Of a DNA stretch of 13,125 nt, positions 1 through 7,294 are shown in pieces. Below the pieces are notes generated by a model, which worked only from the letters and a program-made list of their open reading frames with translations, did no database searches and was not told the DNA's origin. The DNA comes from DATGIQ01 sp035295665 (GTDB lineage Bacteria; Planctomycetota; Planctomycetia; Gemmatales; Gemmataceae), in assembly GCA_035295665.1 (NCBI GenBank), contig DATGIQ010000582.1, forward strand, positions 1 to 13,125, given 5' to 3'. The number at the start of each line of letters is the position of its first letter. Positions within the stretch are counted from its first letter, which is position 1. Both the position numbers and the translations under genes were made by a program.

Positions 1-149
1 TAGGCCCTGGCCACATCGTCCAGGCTTCCGTCCGAATGGCGTGCCCGCACGGCAAGGGGGAGGGCATCCCAGCGGGGATCGAGGCCCACGCACAAGGCAT
101 TCCCCTTGGCCCGGATAGAGGCCGTCAACCGGTCGGCGAAGTGCTCCAT
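1..149 (-). CDS. pyrF: Orotidine 5'-phosphate decarboxylase, type 2 (N-terminal part, runs off left edge)
   Basis: This is the start of a cytoplasmic enzyme that decarboxylates OMP to UMP, the last step of de novo pyrimidine synthesis. Only 49 codons lie in the window. They read MEHFADRL, then SIRAKG, then CVGLDPRWDALP. The phrase FADRL...IR.KG...CVGLDPR...LP is the characteristic N-terminus of the type 2 (long) OMP decarboxylase family, and the Asp in GLDPR (residue 24) is an active-site residue in that family. The ATG lies one base after the TGA of the upstream secreted-protein gene (TGA-C-ATG), and no Shine-Dalgarno sequence is visible in the end of that gene. Translation probably depends on reinitiation after the upstream gene, and transcription on its operon. 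The gene lacks its 3' part only because the window ends. Family identity is read from motif memory, not from a search. Confidence 0.9.
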   Translation of the reverse strand, partial: MEHFADRLTASIRAKGNALCVGLDPRWDALPLAVRARHSDGSLDDVARA

Positions 150-150
150 G

Positions 151-2256
151 TCACTTGCGGACAGTCAGGGCGATGGGCGGACTCGAATAACTGATCTTCA
201 CCACAAAGTTGATCGACACATGAGCCAGCACGCTGATGGGGACATCTTCAATCGCCTGGGCATTCGGTGCCGCCTTGAGCACAATATGTCCGGTGCTGCC
301 GGTCCCCAGCAAGGTTTTGCTCTTCCCCTCGACCACAGTCACGCCGGGCGGTAAGGGGTTGCCATGCACACTCCCCAGATGCTGTAGCACGACATCGAGC
401 GAAACCGTCTTTTGATAGTCGGGCCGACGCTGGATTGTGACATCCAGGCGAACTTCCTCCCCCGGCTTCAACGTGATGGACTTGGGTGTCACATCTACCT
501 TCAGGATATCCGACGAATCCGTAACGGCCACGGTTTGCATCTTGACATCGAAACGTCCGCGCCCGCCTCCCGGAAGGTAAATCTCCTCGTTGGGCATCGC
601 CGTGCGCACCAGCGGCGCCTCCTCCCCGCCCGGCGGCACGATCGCTGTGCCTACCACCTGCACATTTACGGCTTCACGCGGAGCATCCGCGGCGGCCGTC
701 AGGACGAGCAGACCTTGGTTCATGGCCGGCGGGATGGTCAGCGGGTTCACCGTGACGCCCTTGGGCAGGTTCTTCACTTCGACCCGAACCGGACGAGTAA
801 ATCCGTTGCTGCGCGTCACATGGACATACCAGGCTGTGCTGGAGCCCGGGCCGATCATCGCCTTGTCGGGATCGCACCGCAACGAGAATTCCGGCCGTGC
901 CCAGTCCGCCTCGATGTAGTAGATGGCGGTCTCGCCGCCTTTGCTGTTTAGATCGCGAATCCGAAGGATGTAATCGCCATCGGCAGGTGGCGTGAACACC
1001 AGGGCGGCGTCTTTGCCGAAGGCGTCGTCGTTGTTGGCCAGCACGGCTCCCTTCGGCGTCAACACGTCCAGGACCGAGTCGAGGCTCGATTGCAGCGGGC
1101 TGCCAAATCGACGGGCCTTGACCTCGAAGCGGATGGCCTTTCCCTTGGTTGCATGGAAGAGGAAATGATCCAGGTCGCGCCGGGTGCCGATCCGGCCGTT
1201 GATGCCACACGGAATCGAGATCCGCGTTGCCTGCTCCAACGTATCATTGGGTTCCTGCTCAAGGACCTGCGGCAACGGGCTGGAGATAATGGCCACGGGG
1301 TTGCTTTTCACGCCGCCGACGTCCAAGGAGACCGAATGAATCCCGGGCTGAGAAGGAACTTGCAGCGCAATCCGGGATTGGGCAGCTTTCGCTGAACCGA
1401 CCGGTTCCACCGATAACGTCTGCTCGGGATTGCCCGCCATGGGGAAAACGTGGGAAACATAGGGTCGATTCGTCGCCAACAGCGCATAAACCCAACGAGG
1501 ATCGCCATCATATTTGGAGTCGCGGATTTGCAGGGTATAGTCCGCCGTTTCGGGTACCGTAAAGGTGAGGAGCGGATCTGCGAAATACGTATCATCATTG
1601 GCGGCCAGCTCCCGGCCACGGGAATCGAACAGCGTGAGCATTGGATCGGCGTGTTTCTGCAAATCATGAATCTTGTCTTCCAGCCGTGCACACAGGACTT
1701 CAAACGTCAGAATCTGTCCCGCCTCGGCGTGGAACTTGAAGTAGTCCACATCTTCCACCGCCTCGATCCGCCCGCACACTGCGCAGGGAAGCGTGATGGA
1801 ATTGGCTTTTCCCGGCGTATTGTTGTCGCCGCTCTCAACAATAACTGGATCATCGACGACAACCAATTGGCCGATGCTGGAAATGCCGAGCCCGGAGGCC
1901 AATCGGAATTCGCGCACACCAAGCGATGCATCCGGATTGACGGTAAGTTTCAGCTTGACCGAGCGCGTTTGCGACTTTTGGCTTGATGAATTCTTGCGCG
2001 GCGTAGATGCCTGCGTGGTATTGGCTGGCGAAGACGGCACGATCTCGGCTGTGATGCCGCTGCCTTCGAACAGCGCCTTGTAGACGCCCTGGAAGTCCAT
2101 CTGTCCGTCGACGCTAATCTCCGTGGTCTTGCCGCGCTGCACTGCCACCGGCGTGGTATGCGTGATCATCGGGTAGGAGATCTGGGCGGCAACGGGGACC
2201 GGACACAAGATTAGGAGGAGGCCCACGAAGCTGGGTAATTTGGTCGAAGCACGCAT
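151..2256 (-). CDS. Secreted protein with two PPC domains and Ig-like C-terminal region
   Basis: A 701-residue exported protein of unknown function. The start at 2256 gives a good signal peptide (RASTK, hydrophobic VGLLLILCPVPV, cleavage after VAA at about residue 24). An in-frame upstream start at 2412 would add 52 charged residues and overlap the preceding gene, so it was not used. Two pre-peptidase C-terminal (PPC) beta-sandwich domains are visible at about 152-262 and 334-450. Each has the pattern LPC..GRI...D.DYF.F, then an acidic AxNDD turn, then DY.L.IRD; the second is introduced by EQEPND. A Ser/Thr/Lys-rich linker lies near 78-98, and residues about 451-701 look like Ig-type beta domains without a catalytic motif. 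PPC domains usually sit on secreted proteins and help binding or secretion. It lies 35 nt after the cytochrome-WD40 gene and one base before pyrF. A structural or ligand-binding partner of the upstream haem proteins is an inference. Confidence 0.88.
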   Translation of the reverse strand: MRASTKLPSFVGLLLILCPVPVAAQISYPMITHTTPVAVQRGKTTEISVDGQMDFQGVYKALFEGSGITAEIVPSSPANTTQASTPRKNSSSQKSQTRSVKLKLTVNPDASLGVREFRLASGLGISSIGQLVVVDDPVIVESGDNNTPGKANSITLPCAVCGRIEAVEDVDYFKFHAEAGQILTFEVLCARLEDKIHDLQKHADPMLTLFDSRGRELAANDDTYFADPLLTFTVPETADYTLQIRDSKYDGDPRWVYALLATNRPYVSHVFPMAGNPEQTLSVEPVGSAKAAQSRIALQVPSQPGIHSVSLDVGGVKSNPVAIISSPLPQVLEQEPNDTLEQATRISIPCGINGRIGTRRDLDHFLFHATKGKAIRFEVKARRFGSPLQSSLDSVLDVLTPKGAVLANNDDAFGKDAALVFTPPADGDYILRIRDLNSKGGETAIYYIEADWARPEFSLRCDPDKAMIGPGSSTAWYVHVTRSNGFTRPVRVEVKNLPKGVTVNPLTIPPAMNQGLLVLTAAADAPREAVNVQVVGTAIVPPGGEEAPLVRTAMPNEEIYLPGGGRGRFDVKMQTVAVTDSSDILKVDVTPKSITLKPGEEVRLDVTIQRRPDYQKTVSLDVVLQHLGSVHGNPLPPGVTVVEGKSKTLLGTGSTGHIVLKAAPNAQAIEDVPISVLAHVSINFVVKISYSSPPIALTVRK

Positions 2257-2291
2257 GATGAGATTCCCTATCCGCAAATCCGGTTGACCGG

Positions 2292-3962
2292 TCAGTTTCC
2301 AAAACTGGGCGCCGGCAGCGCCTCGCCGCGCGCGGCTTTCACCACCGACTCGGGCTGATCCAGTGTTTTCGATACTGGCTCCGCCCGAATCCCCTTGCCA
2401 GCGACGCGCCATTGCACCGAACTAGCTAATCCAGCACTGCTCGCCATGTAGCCTTCAGGCGTCAACGCCAGCCACTCCGAACGATCGTCTTCGGCGGGTA
2501 TGGAAAGGAGCGTCAGCAATTGGCGGCCGGTTGCCGCATCCCAGAGGCGGACCAGCCCGTCAAACGTACCTGAGGCAATCAGCTTCCCGTCCGGGCGGAT
2601 CGCCGTTGCATAGGCAATAGAGCCCGCCGCGATCGTACGCACCGATGCTCCCGTCGCGCCATCCCAGACGCGAATCGTCTTATCGGCCCCCGCGGACACT
2701 AGGCGTTTCCCATCCTTGCTGAAGCAGAGTTCGTGGACGGCGATGGCATGGCCATTTTGCAAGCGAATCCGTTGCCCCGTCTGTGCGTTCCACCAATAGA
2801 TACCCGTGTCGAAGCCGGAGGAGACGACATTCTTTCCATCGGGACTGACCGCGACAGCGAGCACGTCTTGATCCATGCCGCTGAAGGTGAGGCGGCTCGT
2901 GCCCGTGTCCGTTTCCACGAGCTTGACGGAACGGTCCTTGCTGGCAGATACTAACCATTTGCCATCTGGGCTGAAAGCCACCGCGTAAACGAAATCCGAA
3001 TGACCAGTGAGGATGCGCTCCGCTTTGTGGCTGGTGAGGTTCCAAATCCGCACCGTCTTATCGAACGACGCCGAAGCCAGGCGCTTGCCGTCCGGATGAA
3101 ACGCGACCGAAAAAATGACATCATCATGGCCGCTTAGCGTCGCCCGGAGCTTACCATCGGCCAACGAGTACAGACGCAGATCTCCCTTGGCGGAAGGCTG
3201 TCCCCCCGCGACGGCAAGCATCTGACCGTCGGGGCTGAATCGCACATCGTTCACGGCACCGAGCACGTGGGTAAGGGTGTGCACCGGTTGAACCGTCGCC
3301 AGGTCCCAGATCGTCACCTGCCGATAGCTACCGGTGGCCAGGAGCTTGCCATCCGGGCTGAAGGCGACTGCCGTCACCGGCGCTAGCGGCCCTACCTTCA
3401 ACGCCAGTTCCAGCTTGGCCGAATTGCTCGAGGCGACCAACCCCTTCGGAGGCACAGCCGTCGTCGGCAGGGTCACGTCCAGCTTGCGAGTTCGCTTGCT
3501 GGTTGCTGCGGCGACTACAGCCGGCCGATCCTCCGGATTCTGCCCTTCCTTCGCCCCGGTATTGATCCATTGCCGGAGAAGGGCGATGGCAGCAGGGTTC
3601 AACGGATTCGCGCCCAGGGGCATTCGCTGGTCCCCGTCTTCCGTGGTCACTCGCTGGACCAGGATGCTGGCCTCGCTCTTGCCCGGCTCGATGACGGCGT
3701 GCTTCGTCCCCTTACGGATCGCCGCGTAGCTATCCAGTGCGAGGCCGCCGGAGACATCGACATCCTTGAGGTTCTTTGTGCTGTGGCAGACCGTACAATT
3801 CTTCCGCAAAATGGGACGAATGTCCTGCCAGTAGGTCGGATCCGCCAAAGCTCGGCCAGTGGCAACGGATAACCAGGACATGGCCGCGGCGGCGCAAACA
3901 ATCACGACGAAACGGGATCGAGGGCGGGTAGGAGCGTGCATGATCGATGCAATTTCCTTCAT
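2292..3962 (-). CDS. Secreted PSCyt1-type cytochrome c domain fused to WD40 beta-propeller
   Basis: A 556-residue exported protein. After a signal sequence (hydrophobic FVVIVCAAAAMSW, ending near ALA at 38-40) comes a PSCyt1-like domain at about 45-138. It has the haem site CTVCH at 56-60, a probable distal Met in RMPLG (residue 114), and the family ending ALLRQWINTGA. A linker is followed from about 188 to 500 by seven WD40-type repeats, recognised by recurring V..VAFSPDGK.LA.GS and the ending IWD or variants. The tail has the WLALTPEGYMASS motif often seen after bacterial WD40 arrays. The expected product is a periplasmic or surface haem protein with a seven-bladed propeller for partner binding; the electron-transfer partner is unknown. 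The ATG at 3962 has no Shine-Dalgarno sequence. A second ATG at 3941, preceded by AAGGAA about 13 nt upstream, is about equally likely. It lies 33 nt after the DUF1549/DUF1553 gene. Confidence 0.9.
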   Translation of the reverse strand: MKEIASIMHAPTRPRSRFVVIVCAAAAMSWLSVATGRALADPTYWQDIRPILRKNCTVCHSTKNLKDVDVSGGLALDSYAAIRKGTKHAVIEPGKSEASILVQRVTTEDGDQRMPLGANPLNPAAIALLRQWINTGAKEGQNPEDRPAVVAAATSKRTRKLDVTLPTTAVPPKGLVASSNSAKLELALKVGPLAPVTAVAFSPDGKLLATGSYRQVTIWDLATVQPVHTLTHVLGAVNDVRFSPDGQMLAVAGGQPSAKGDLRLYSLADGKLRATLSGHDDVIFSVAFHPDGKRLASASFDKTVRIWNLTSHKAERILTGHSDFVYAVAFSPDGKWLVSASKDRSVKLVETDTGTSRLTFSGMDQDVLAVAVSPDGKNVVSSGFDTGIYWWNAQTGQRIRLQNGHAIAVHELCFSKDGKRLVSAGADKTIRVWDGATGASVRTIAAGSIAYATAIRPDGKLIASGTFDGLVRLWDAATGRQLLTLLSIPAEDDRSEWLALTPEGYMASSAGLASSVQWRVAGKGIRAEPVSKTLDQPESVVKAARGEALPAPSFGN

Positions 3963-3995
3963 GTATTTCGGGGAGTTGGCCCGTCCGATACGAAG

Positions 3996-6467
3996 TTAAT
4001 GATTGAACAGGAACTCGCGGGAGTTCAACAAGACCCAAAGCAGGTCTTGCAAGCCTTCTTTCGGCGCCGGGGCCTTTGCGATCCATGTTTGAGCCTCGGT
4101 CAACTCCTGAGCACTGGGCGGCCGGGACAGTGTGGCGAGATACAGATTCTCCACGATGGCCGGCACGGGGGTCTTGCTCTTGAGCTGCGTCTCGATGCGA
4201 CCGGTGGCGGCGGTCAGCTTTTTATTCAACGCTTCGCCGTTCAGCAGGTGGAGAGCCTGGGCAATGTTCGGCTGGACCTTCCGTTCGCATTCGCAGGTGA
4301 TTTGCCGGGGCGGCCGGCCGAAGACGTCCAGCATGAACGAGCGCACACTGGTATCCGGAAGCTGAATGGCGCGCGTGCCCAGGGGAAGCCCCTGGTATTT
4401 CTCGCGCGTCCCGGTGGCCCCGTCGATGGCGTCGGCCAGCTGCTCAGCCGTCAGTCGCTTTACGGTGTACCGGGCGAAGAACACGTTACCGGCATCATCG
4501 GCGTTGCCGGGGGTGATGGTCGAACTCAGTTGATAGCCCCGCGAGTTCATGATGGTTCGCATCAGGTGTTTGAGATCGAACCGGTTTGCGGTGAAATCCT
4601 GAGCCAGGCTGTCCAGCAATTCGGGATTGCTCGGCGGATTGGTCGCACGCAGATCATCCAGCGGCTCGACCAGACCGCGTCCCATGTAGTAGCCCCAAAA
4701 CCGGTTGACCATATTGCGGGCAAAGAAGGGGTTGCTCGGAGCCGTCAGCCAGTCCGCGAGCTTCCGGCGGCGATCGAAGGGATCGTCCAGCACCGCTCCA
4801 TCCAGTGGGTGCGGCTTGACGATGCCGCCTTTCCGCGGATGGTTCTGTTCACCACTCGAACGAAGATAGACCACGGTTTCTCGTCCGAAGATGCCAAATT
4901 CATCGCTCCGTTTCGTGCCGAGCCGCACGAAAAAGGCAGCCATGCCGTAGTAGTCCTCCTGACTCCATTTCTCGAACGGGTGGTGGTGACATTTGGCACA
5001 CTGCATGCGTACTCCCAGGAAGAGCTGGGAGGTCGTTTCGGCCCAGTCGGCGGCATTGTTGGCGGTGCGATAGAAGTTGGCCGGACCTTCGGTGTAGGTA
5101 CTCCCCTCTGCCGTGATGATGTCACGCACAAATTCATCGACCGGTTTATTTTCGCGGAGGGCCGTGCGGATCCAGTTGTAAAAGCTCCACATTCCCTTTT
5201 CTTGCAGCTGGTCACGGTTAATGCGGAGCAGGTCGCCCCATTTGAGCGCCCAGAAATCGACGAATTCTGGCCGCTCCAGAACACGGTCGATGGCCCGGCG
5301 GCGCTTGTCGGGATCGCGATCGGCCAGGAAGGTCCGGATCTCGTCTGGAGTCGGGAGCGTACCGATCGCATCGAGGTGAATCCGGCGGAAGAATTCTTCG
5401 TCCGTGCACACTGGAGACGGCGACAGTCCCAGATCCCGCCATTTGGAACTGAGCTTGTCATCGATGAAATTGAACCGGGCCACGTCCGTGGTTCCCTGCC
5501 CAGGGTGGTAGGGTAACGTCACTTGGACCACGCCAGCCTGGCCGCCGAAGCGGATCATGATATGCCCTTCCCCGCGATCGTGGGTCGTGATCAGTCCTTC
5601 CGGCGTGACCCGGGCCACGGCTTCGTTGAGGGCATCATATCGGGCAAGGGAGGTGACATCTTCTATGCGGCCGTCGCTCCAGGTGGCGCGGACCGCAATC
5701 TGCTGTTGCTCGCCGGGGGCCATCACGCGCTTGGCCGGCCAAACTTCCAGGGCCGTCACCGTGGGTGCATTAGCCGGCGGTTCCGGGGCTCCATCCTCGA
5801 GCCAGCGCCGCACCAAGTTGTACGCCGGCGAGTTGACCTTAAACCGTTCGCCGCCGCCGTGCTCCATGGTCAGGCTCGGTTTGAGCAGGAGAATGCTCCG
5901 TTCGGGATCGGAGAGTACGACGCGCCGGCCCTCGGCACTTTGGACAATCTGGGTGTAGTCGAAGGCGGGATCAAAGCCGAGCAGGCTCAGGCGGAAGCCG
6001 TTTTTGCCGTGTTGGCTGCCATGACAAGCCCCCTGGTTACAGCCAAGCTTGGTCAAGGTCGGGACGATTTCCCGAGCGAACTCCACGGGCATTTCGGCCT
6101 TGGCTCGCTCGACCTCGACAGGAACGGCGACCGTTCTCCCGCCGGCTTGCACCGTGACGGTAGTTGGCCCATCGCTCACGGGACGAACCACGCCGGCTTC
6201 CACAAGAGCTACCTTCGGAGACTGCGTGGTGAAAATCGCCTGTCGGGTCAAGTCCCATCGCTGGCCGTCCGCGTATTCGCCGAGAACGATGAGCTGCTGG
6301 CGATCCCGAGGCCCATCGAGCCGGACATGCTGCGGAAAGATCACAAGTCCTCGCAACGGGGCTTGCGGTGGCTGGGCCGCCGGTTCGGTCGCGGTAAGAT
6401 TGCCCGGGCCAATCCACTCGATCATCACGGCAAGCAGCACGAAACGCAAATTCGTAGAAGGGAGCAT
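3996..6467 (-). CDS. Secreted PSCyt2/PSD1 (DUF1549-DUF1553) haem-motif protein with Big2-like domains
   Basis: An 823-residue exported protein of the planctomycete DUF1549/DUF1553 family; its biochemical role is unknown. The start at 6467 was chosen because AAGGA (6477-6481) lies 9 nt upstream and a hydrophobic segment (FVLLAVMIEWIG) follows. An upstream in-frame start at 6527 lacks both advantages. Domain order: a bacterial Ig-like (Big2) segment at about 36-119; a cytochrome-like segment with CNQGACH at 143-149 (CX4CH) and an HGGGE stretch near 203; a second Big2-like segment at 236-320; DUF1549/PSCyt2 at about 335-540 with a standard CAKCH haem motif at 490-494 followed by HHPFEKW; and DUF1553/PSD1 from about 570 to the end, with the hallmark NPFFARNMVNRFWGYYMGRG and NPELLD. 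It is the first gene of the four-gene run, with an upstream region shared with a divergent secreted-protein gene. Confidence 0.93.
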   Translation of the reverse strand: MLPSTNLRFVLLAVMIEWIGPGNLTATEPAAQPPQAPLRGLVIFPQHVRLDGPRDRQQLIVLGEYADGQRWDLTRQAIFTTQSPKVALVEAGVVRPVSDGPTTVTVQAGGRTVAVPVEVERAKAEMPVEFAREIVPTLTKLGCNQGACHGSQHGKNGFRLSLLGFDPAFDYTQIVQSAEGRRVVLSDPERSILLLKPSLTMEHGGGERFKVNSPAYNLVRRWLEDGAPEPPANAPTVTALEVWPAKRVMAPGEQQQIAVRATWSDGRIEDVTSLARYDALNEAVARVTPEGLITTHDRGEGHIMIRFGGQAGVVQVTLPYHPGQGTTDVARFNFIDDKLSSKWRDLGLSPSPVCTDEEFFRRIHLDAIGTLPTPDEIRTFLADRDPDKRRRAIDRVLERPEFVDFWALKWGDLLRINRDQLQEKGMWSFYNWIRTALRENKPVDEFVRDIITAEGSTYTEGPANFYRTANNAADWAETTSQLFLGVRMQCAKCHHHPFEKWSQEDYYGMAAFFVRLGTKRSDEFGIFGRETVVYLRSSGEQNHPRKGGIVKPHPLDGAVLDDPFDRRRKLADWLTAPSNPFFARNMVNRFWGYYMGRGLVEPLDDLRATNPPSNPELLDSLAQDFTANRFDLKHLMRTIMNSRGYQLSSTITPGNADDAGNVFFARYTVKRLTAEQLADAIDGATGTREKYQGLPLGTRAIQLPDTSVRSFMLDVFGRPPRQITCECERKVQPNIAQALHLLNGEALNKKLTAATGRIETQLKSKTPVPAIVENLYLATLSRPPSAQELTEAQTWIAKAPAPKEGLQDLLWVLLNSREFLFNH

Positions 6468-6584
6468 GATCGTTTTTCCTTCGAATCGGCGGGCCGGCGC
6501 GAAGGCCGGTGCAATTGTGGTGAGCAAAGGGCCGGCGCGGCAGCAGCCCAGGTGGGAAAGAGCCCGCCCTTTCTTCTACCCGTT

Positions 6585-6613
6585 ATGTTGCTCAAAACGG
6601 GGCGCATTGTCAA
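6585..6613 (-). promoter_or_regulatory. Candidate promoter for the four-gene operon
   Basis: Read on the minus strand, a perfect TTGACA (6608-6613) is followed after 17 bases by CAACAT (6585-6590), a weak -10 match. A better-looking CATAAC lies slightly further on but at 20-base spacing. The position would give a 5' leader of roughly 110 bases before the ATG at 6467. The -35 match is strong and the -10 weak, so this is tentative. Confidence 0.3.
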
Positions 6614-6674
6614 GCAGCAGATCGTGAAACATGACGGCGGGCCACCCATTACGCGTGTCCGAGTCCCCAGGCAC

Positions 6675-6703
6675 TTGGCGGTGTTACAAGCTGCGGATAT
6701 CTT
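6675..6703 (+). promoter_or_regulatory. Candidate promoter for the 141-aa secreted protein gene
   Basis: TTGGCG (6675-6680) and TATCTT (6698-6703) are separated by exactly 17 bases. Each matches the sigma-70 consensus at four of six positions. The site sits about 65 bases before the ATG at 6767 in the right orientation. It could be chance. Confidence 0.3.
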
Positions 6704-6766
6704 TTCTCTGGCTCAACCGAACTCAGCAGTAGGTTTCGCCCGTTTCCATTCATCAAGAGGGGGTCC

Positions 6767-7192
6767 ATGATGCGGCGAGCGGAAATGCGATGGATGATCG
6801 CACTGAGCGCGATGCTCATCGGCGGATCGGTGGGTGCCGGGGCCGATGAGAAGGCCAAGGTCGATCCGACGGGAACCTGGAAATGGAGCTTCATGACCCA
6901 GGATGGTCAGACACGAGAGACGACCCTGAAACTGAAGTTCAAGGACAACAAGCTGACCGGGAACATTACGGGACGCGACAATCGCGAGGTGGAGATCAAG
7001 GACGGCAAGGTGAAAGGCGACGAGGTCTCCTTCCAGGTGACGCGCGAGTTCAACGGCCAAGAATTCACGATCAAGTACAAAGGGAAGCTGGAGAAGGACA
7101 CCATCAAGGGAAAAACCGAAATTGACATCAATGGCGAAAAGCGCGAACGGGATTGGGAGGCCAAGCGCCAAAAGGACGAGAAAGGGAAGTAA
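6767..7192 (+). CDS. Small secreted beta-rich protein of unknown function
   Basis: A 141-residue exported protein that I do not recognise by name. The ATG at 6767 is chosen because AGAGGGGG lies about 5 bases upstream; ATGs at 6770 and 6785 are possible alternatives. The N-terminus is a clear signal peptide: basic RRAEMR, hydrophobic WMIALSAMLIGG, probable cleavage after AGA at residue 26. The mature part opens with DPTGTWKW and then alternates short strands with charged turns (TTLKLKFKDNKLTGNI, VEIKDGKVKGDEVSF, IKYKGKLEKDTIKGKTEI). That suggests a small antiparallel beta-sheet or barrel. The tail is very Lys/Glu/Arg-rich. No catalytic motif or Cys is visible. Similar TGTW...LKL...L.G...G... 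proteins are common in Planctomycetes, but their function is unknown. It is the first of three co-directional exported-protein genes. Confidence 0.85.
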   Translation: MMRRAEMRWMIALSAMLIGGSVGAGADEKAKVDPTGTWKWSFMTQDGQTRETTLKLKFKDNKLTGNITGRDNREVEIKDGKVKGDEVSFQVTREFNGQEFTIKYKGKLEKDTIKGKTEIDINGEKRERDWEAKRQKDEKGK

Positions 7193-7207
7193 CGGAAATG
7201 TCTCGGT

Positions 7208-7223
7208 TCGGCCAAACGGCCGA
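7208..7223 (+). other. Short intergenic hairpin
   Basis: TCGGCC and GGCCGA form a perfect 6-bp stem around an AAAC loop, 16 bases after the stop of the 141-aa gene. No T-run follows directly, so it is at most a weak attenuator or a transcript-processing structure. Confidence 0.25.
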
Positions 7224-7294
7224 CGGGGCCGCGGTTCCTGGAATGTCCGTGAAGCCGCTTTCGAGTTTTTCACCACTCAGAAAGGATCCACACC

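Larger units (their letters stand above)
6468..6766. other. Divergent intergenic region
   Basis: This stretch of about 300 bases separates the minus-strand operon from the plus-strand secreted-protein genes. It holds a candidate promoter in each direction, listed separately. It also has an 11-base direct repeat, GGGCCGGCGCG, at 6491-6501 and 6529-6539, inside the probable 5' leader of the minus-strand operon. The repeat core GCCGGC is self-complementary, so the leader may fold. No coding region is supported here. Confidence 0.6.

Noticed and set aside
2257..2412. 52-residue N-terminal extension of the PPC protein
   Set aside because: It overlaps the end of the cytochrome-WD40 gene, is rich in Arg and Gly, and would bury the signal peptide inside the chain.
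3936..5516. 526-codon open frame on the plus strand inside the DUF1549/DUF1553 gene
   Set aside because: It lies wholly antisense to a gene with clear family motifs, its protein has no recognisable domain, and such long antisense frames are common in GC-rich genes.
5523..6770. 415-codon open frame on the plus strand
   Set aside because: It is also antisense to the DUF1549/DUF1553 gene and runs across the intergenic region, with no protein-like pattern or convincing start.
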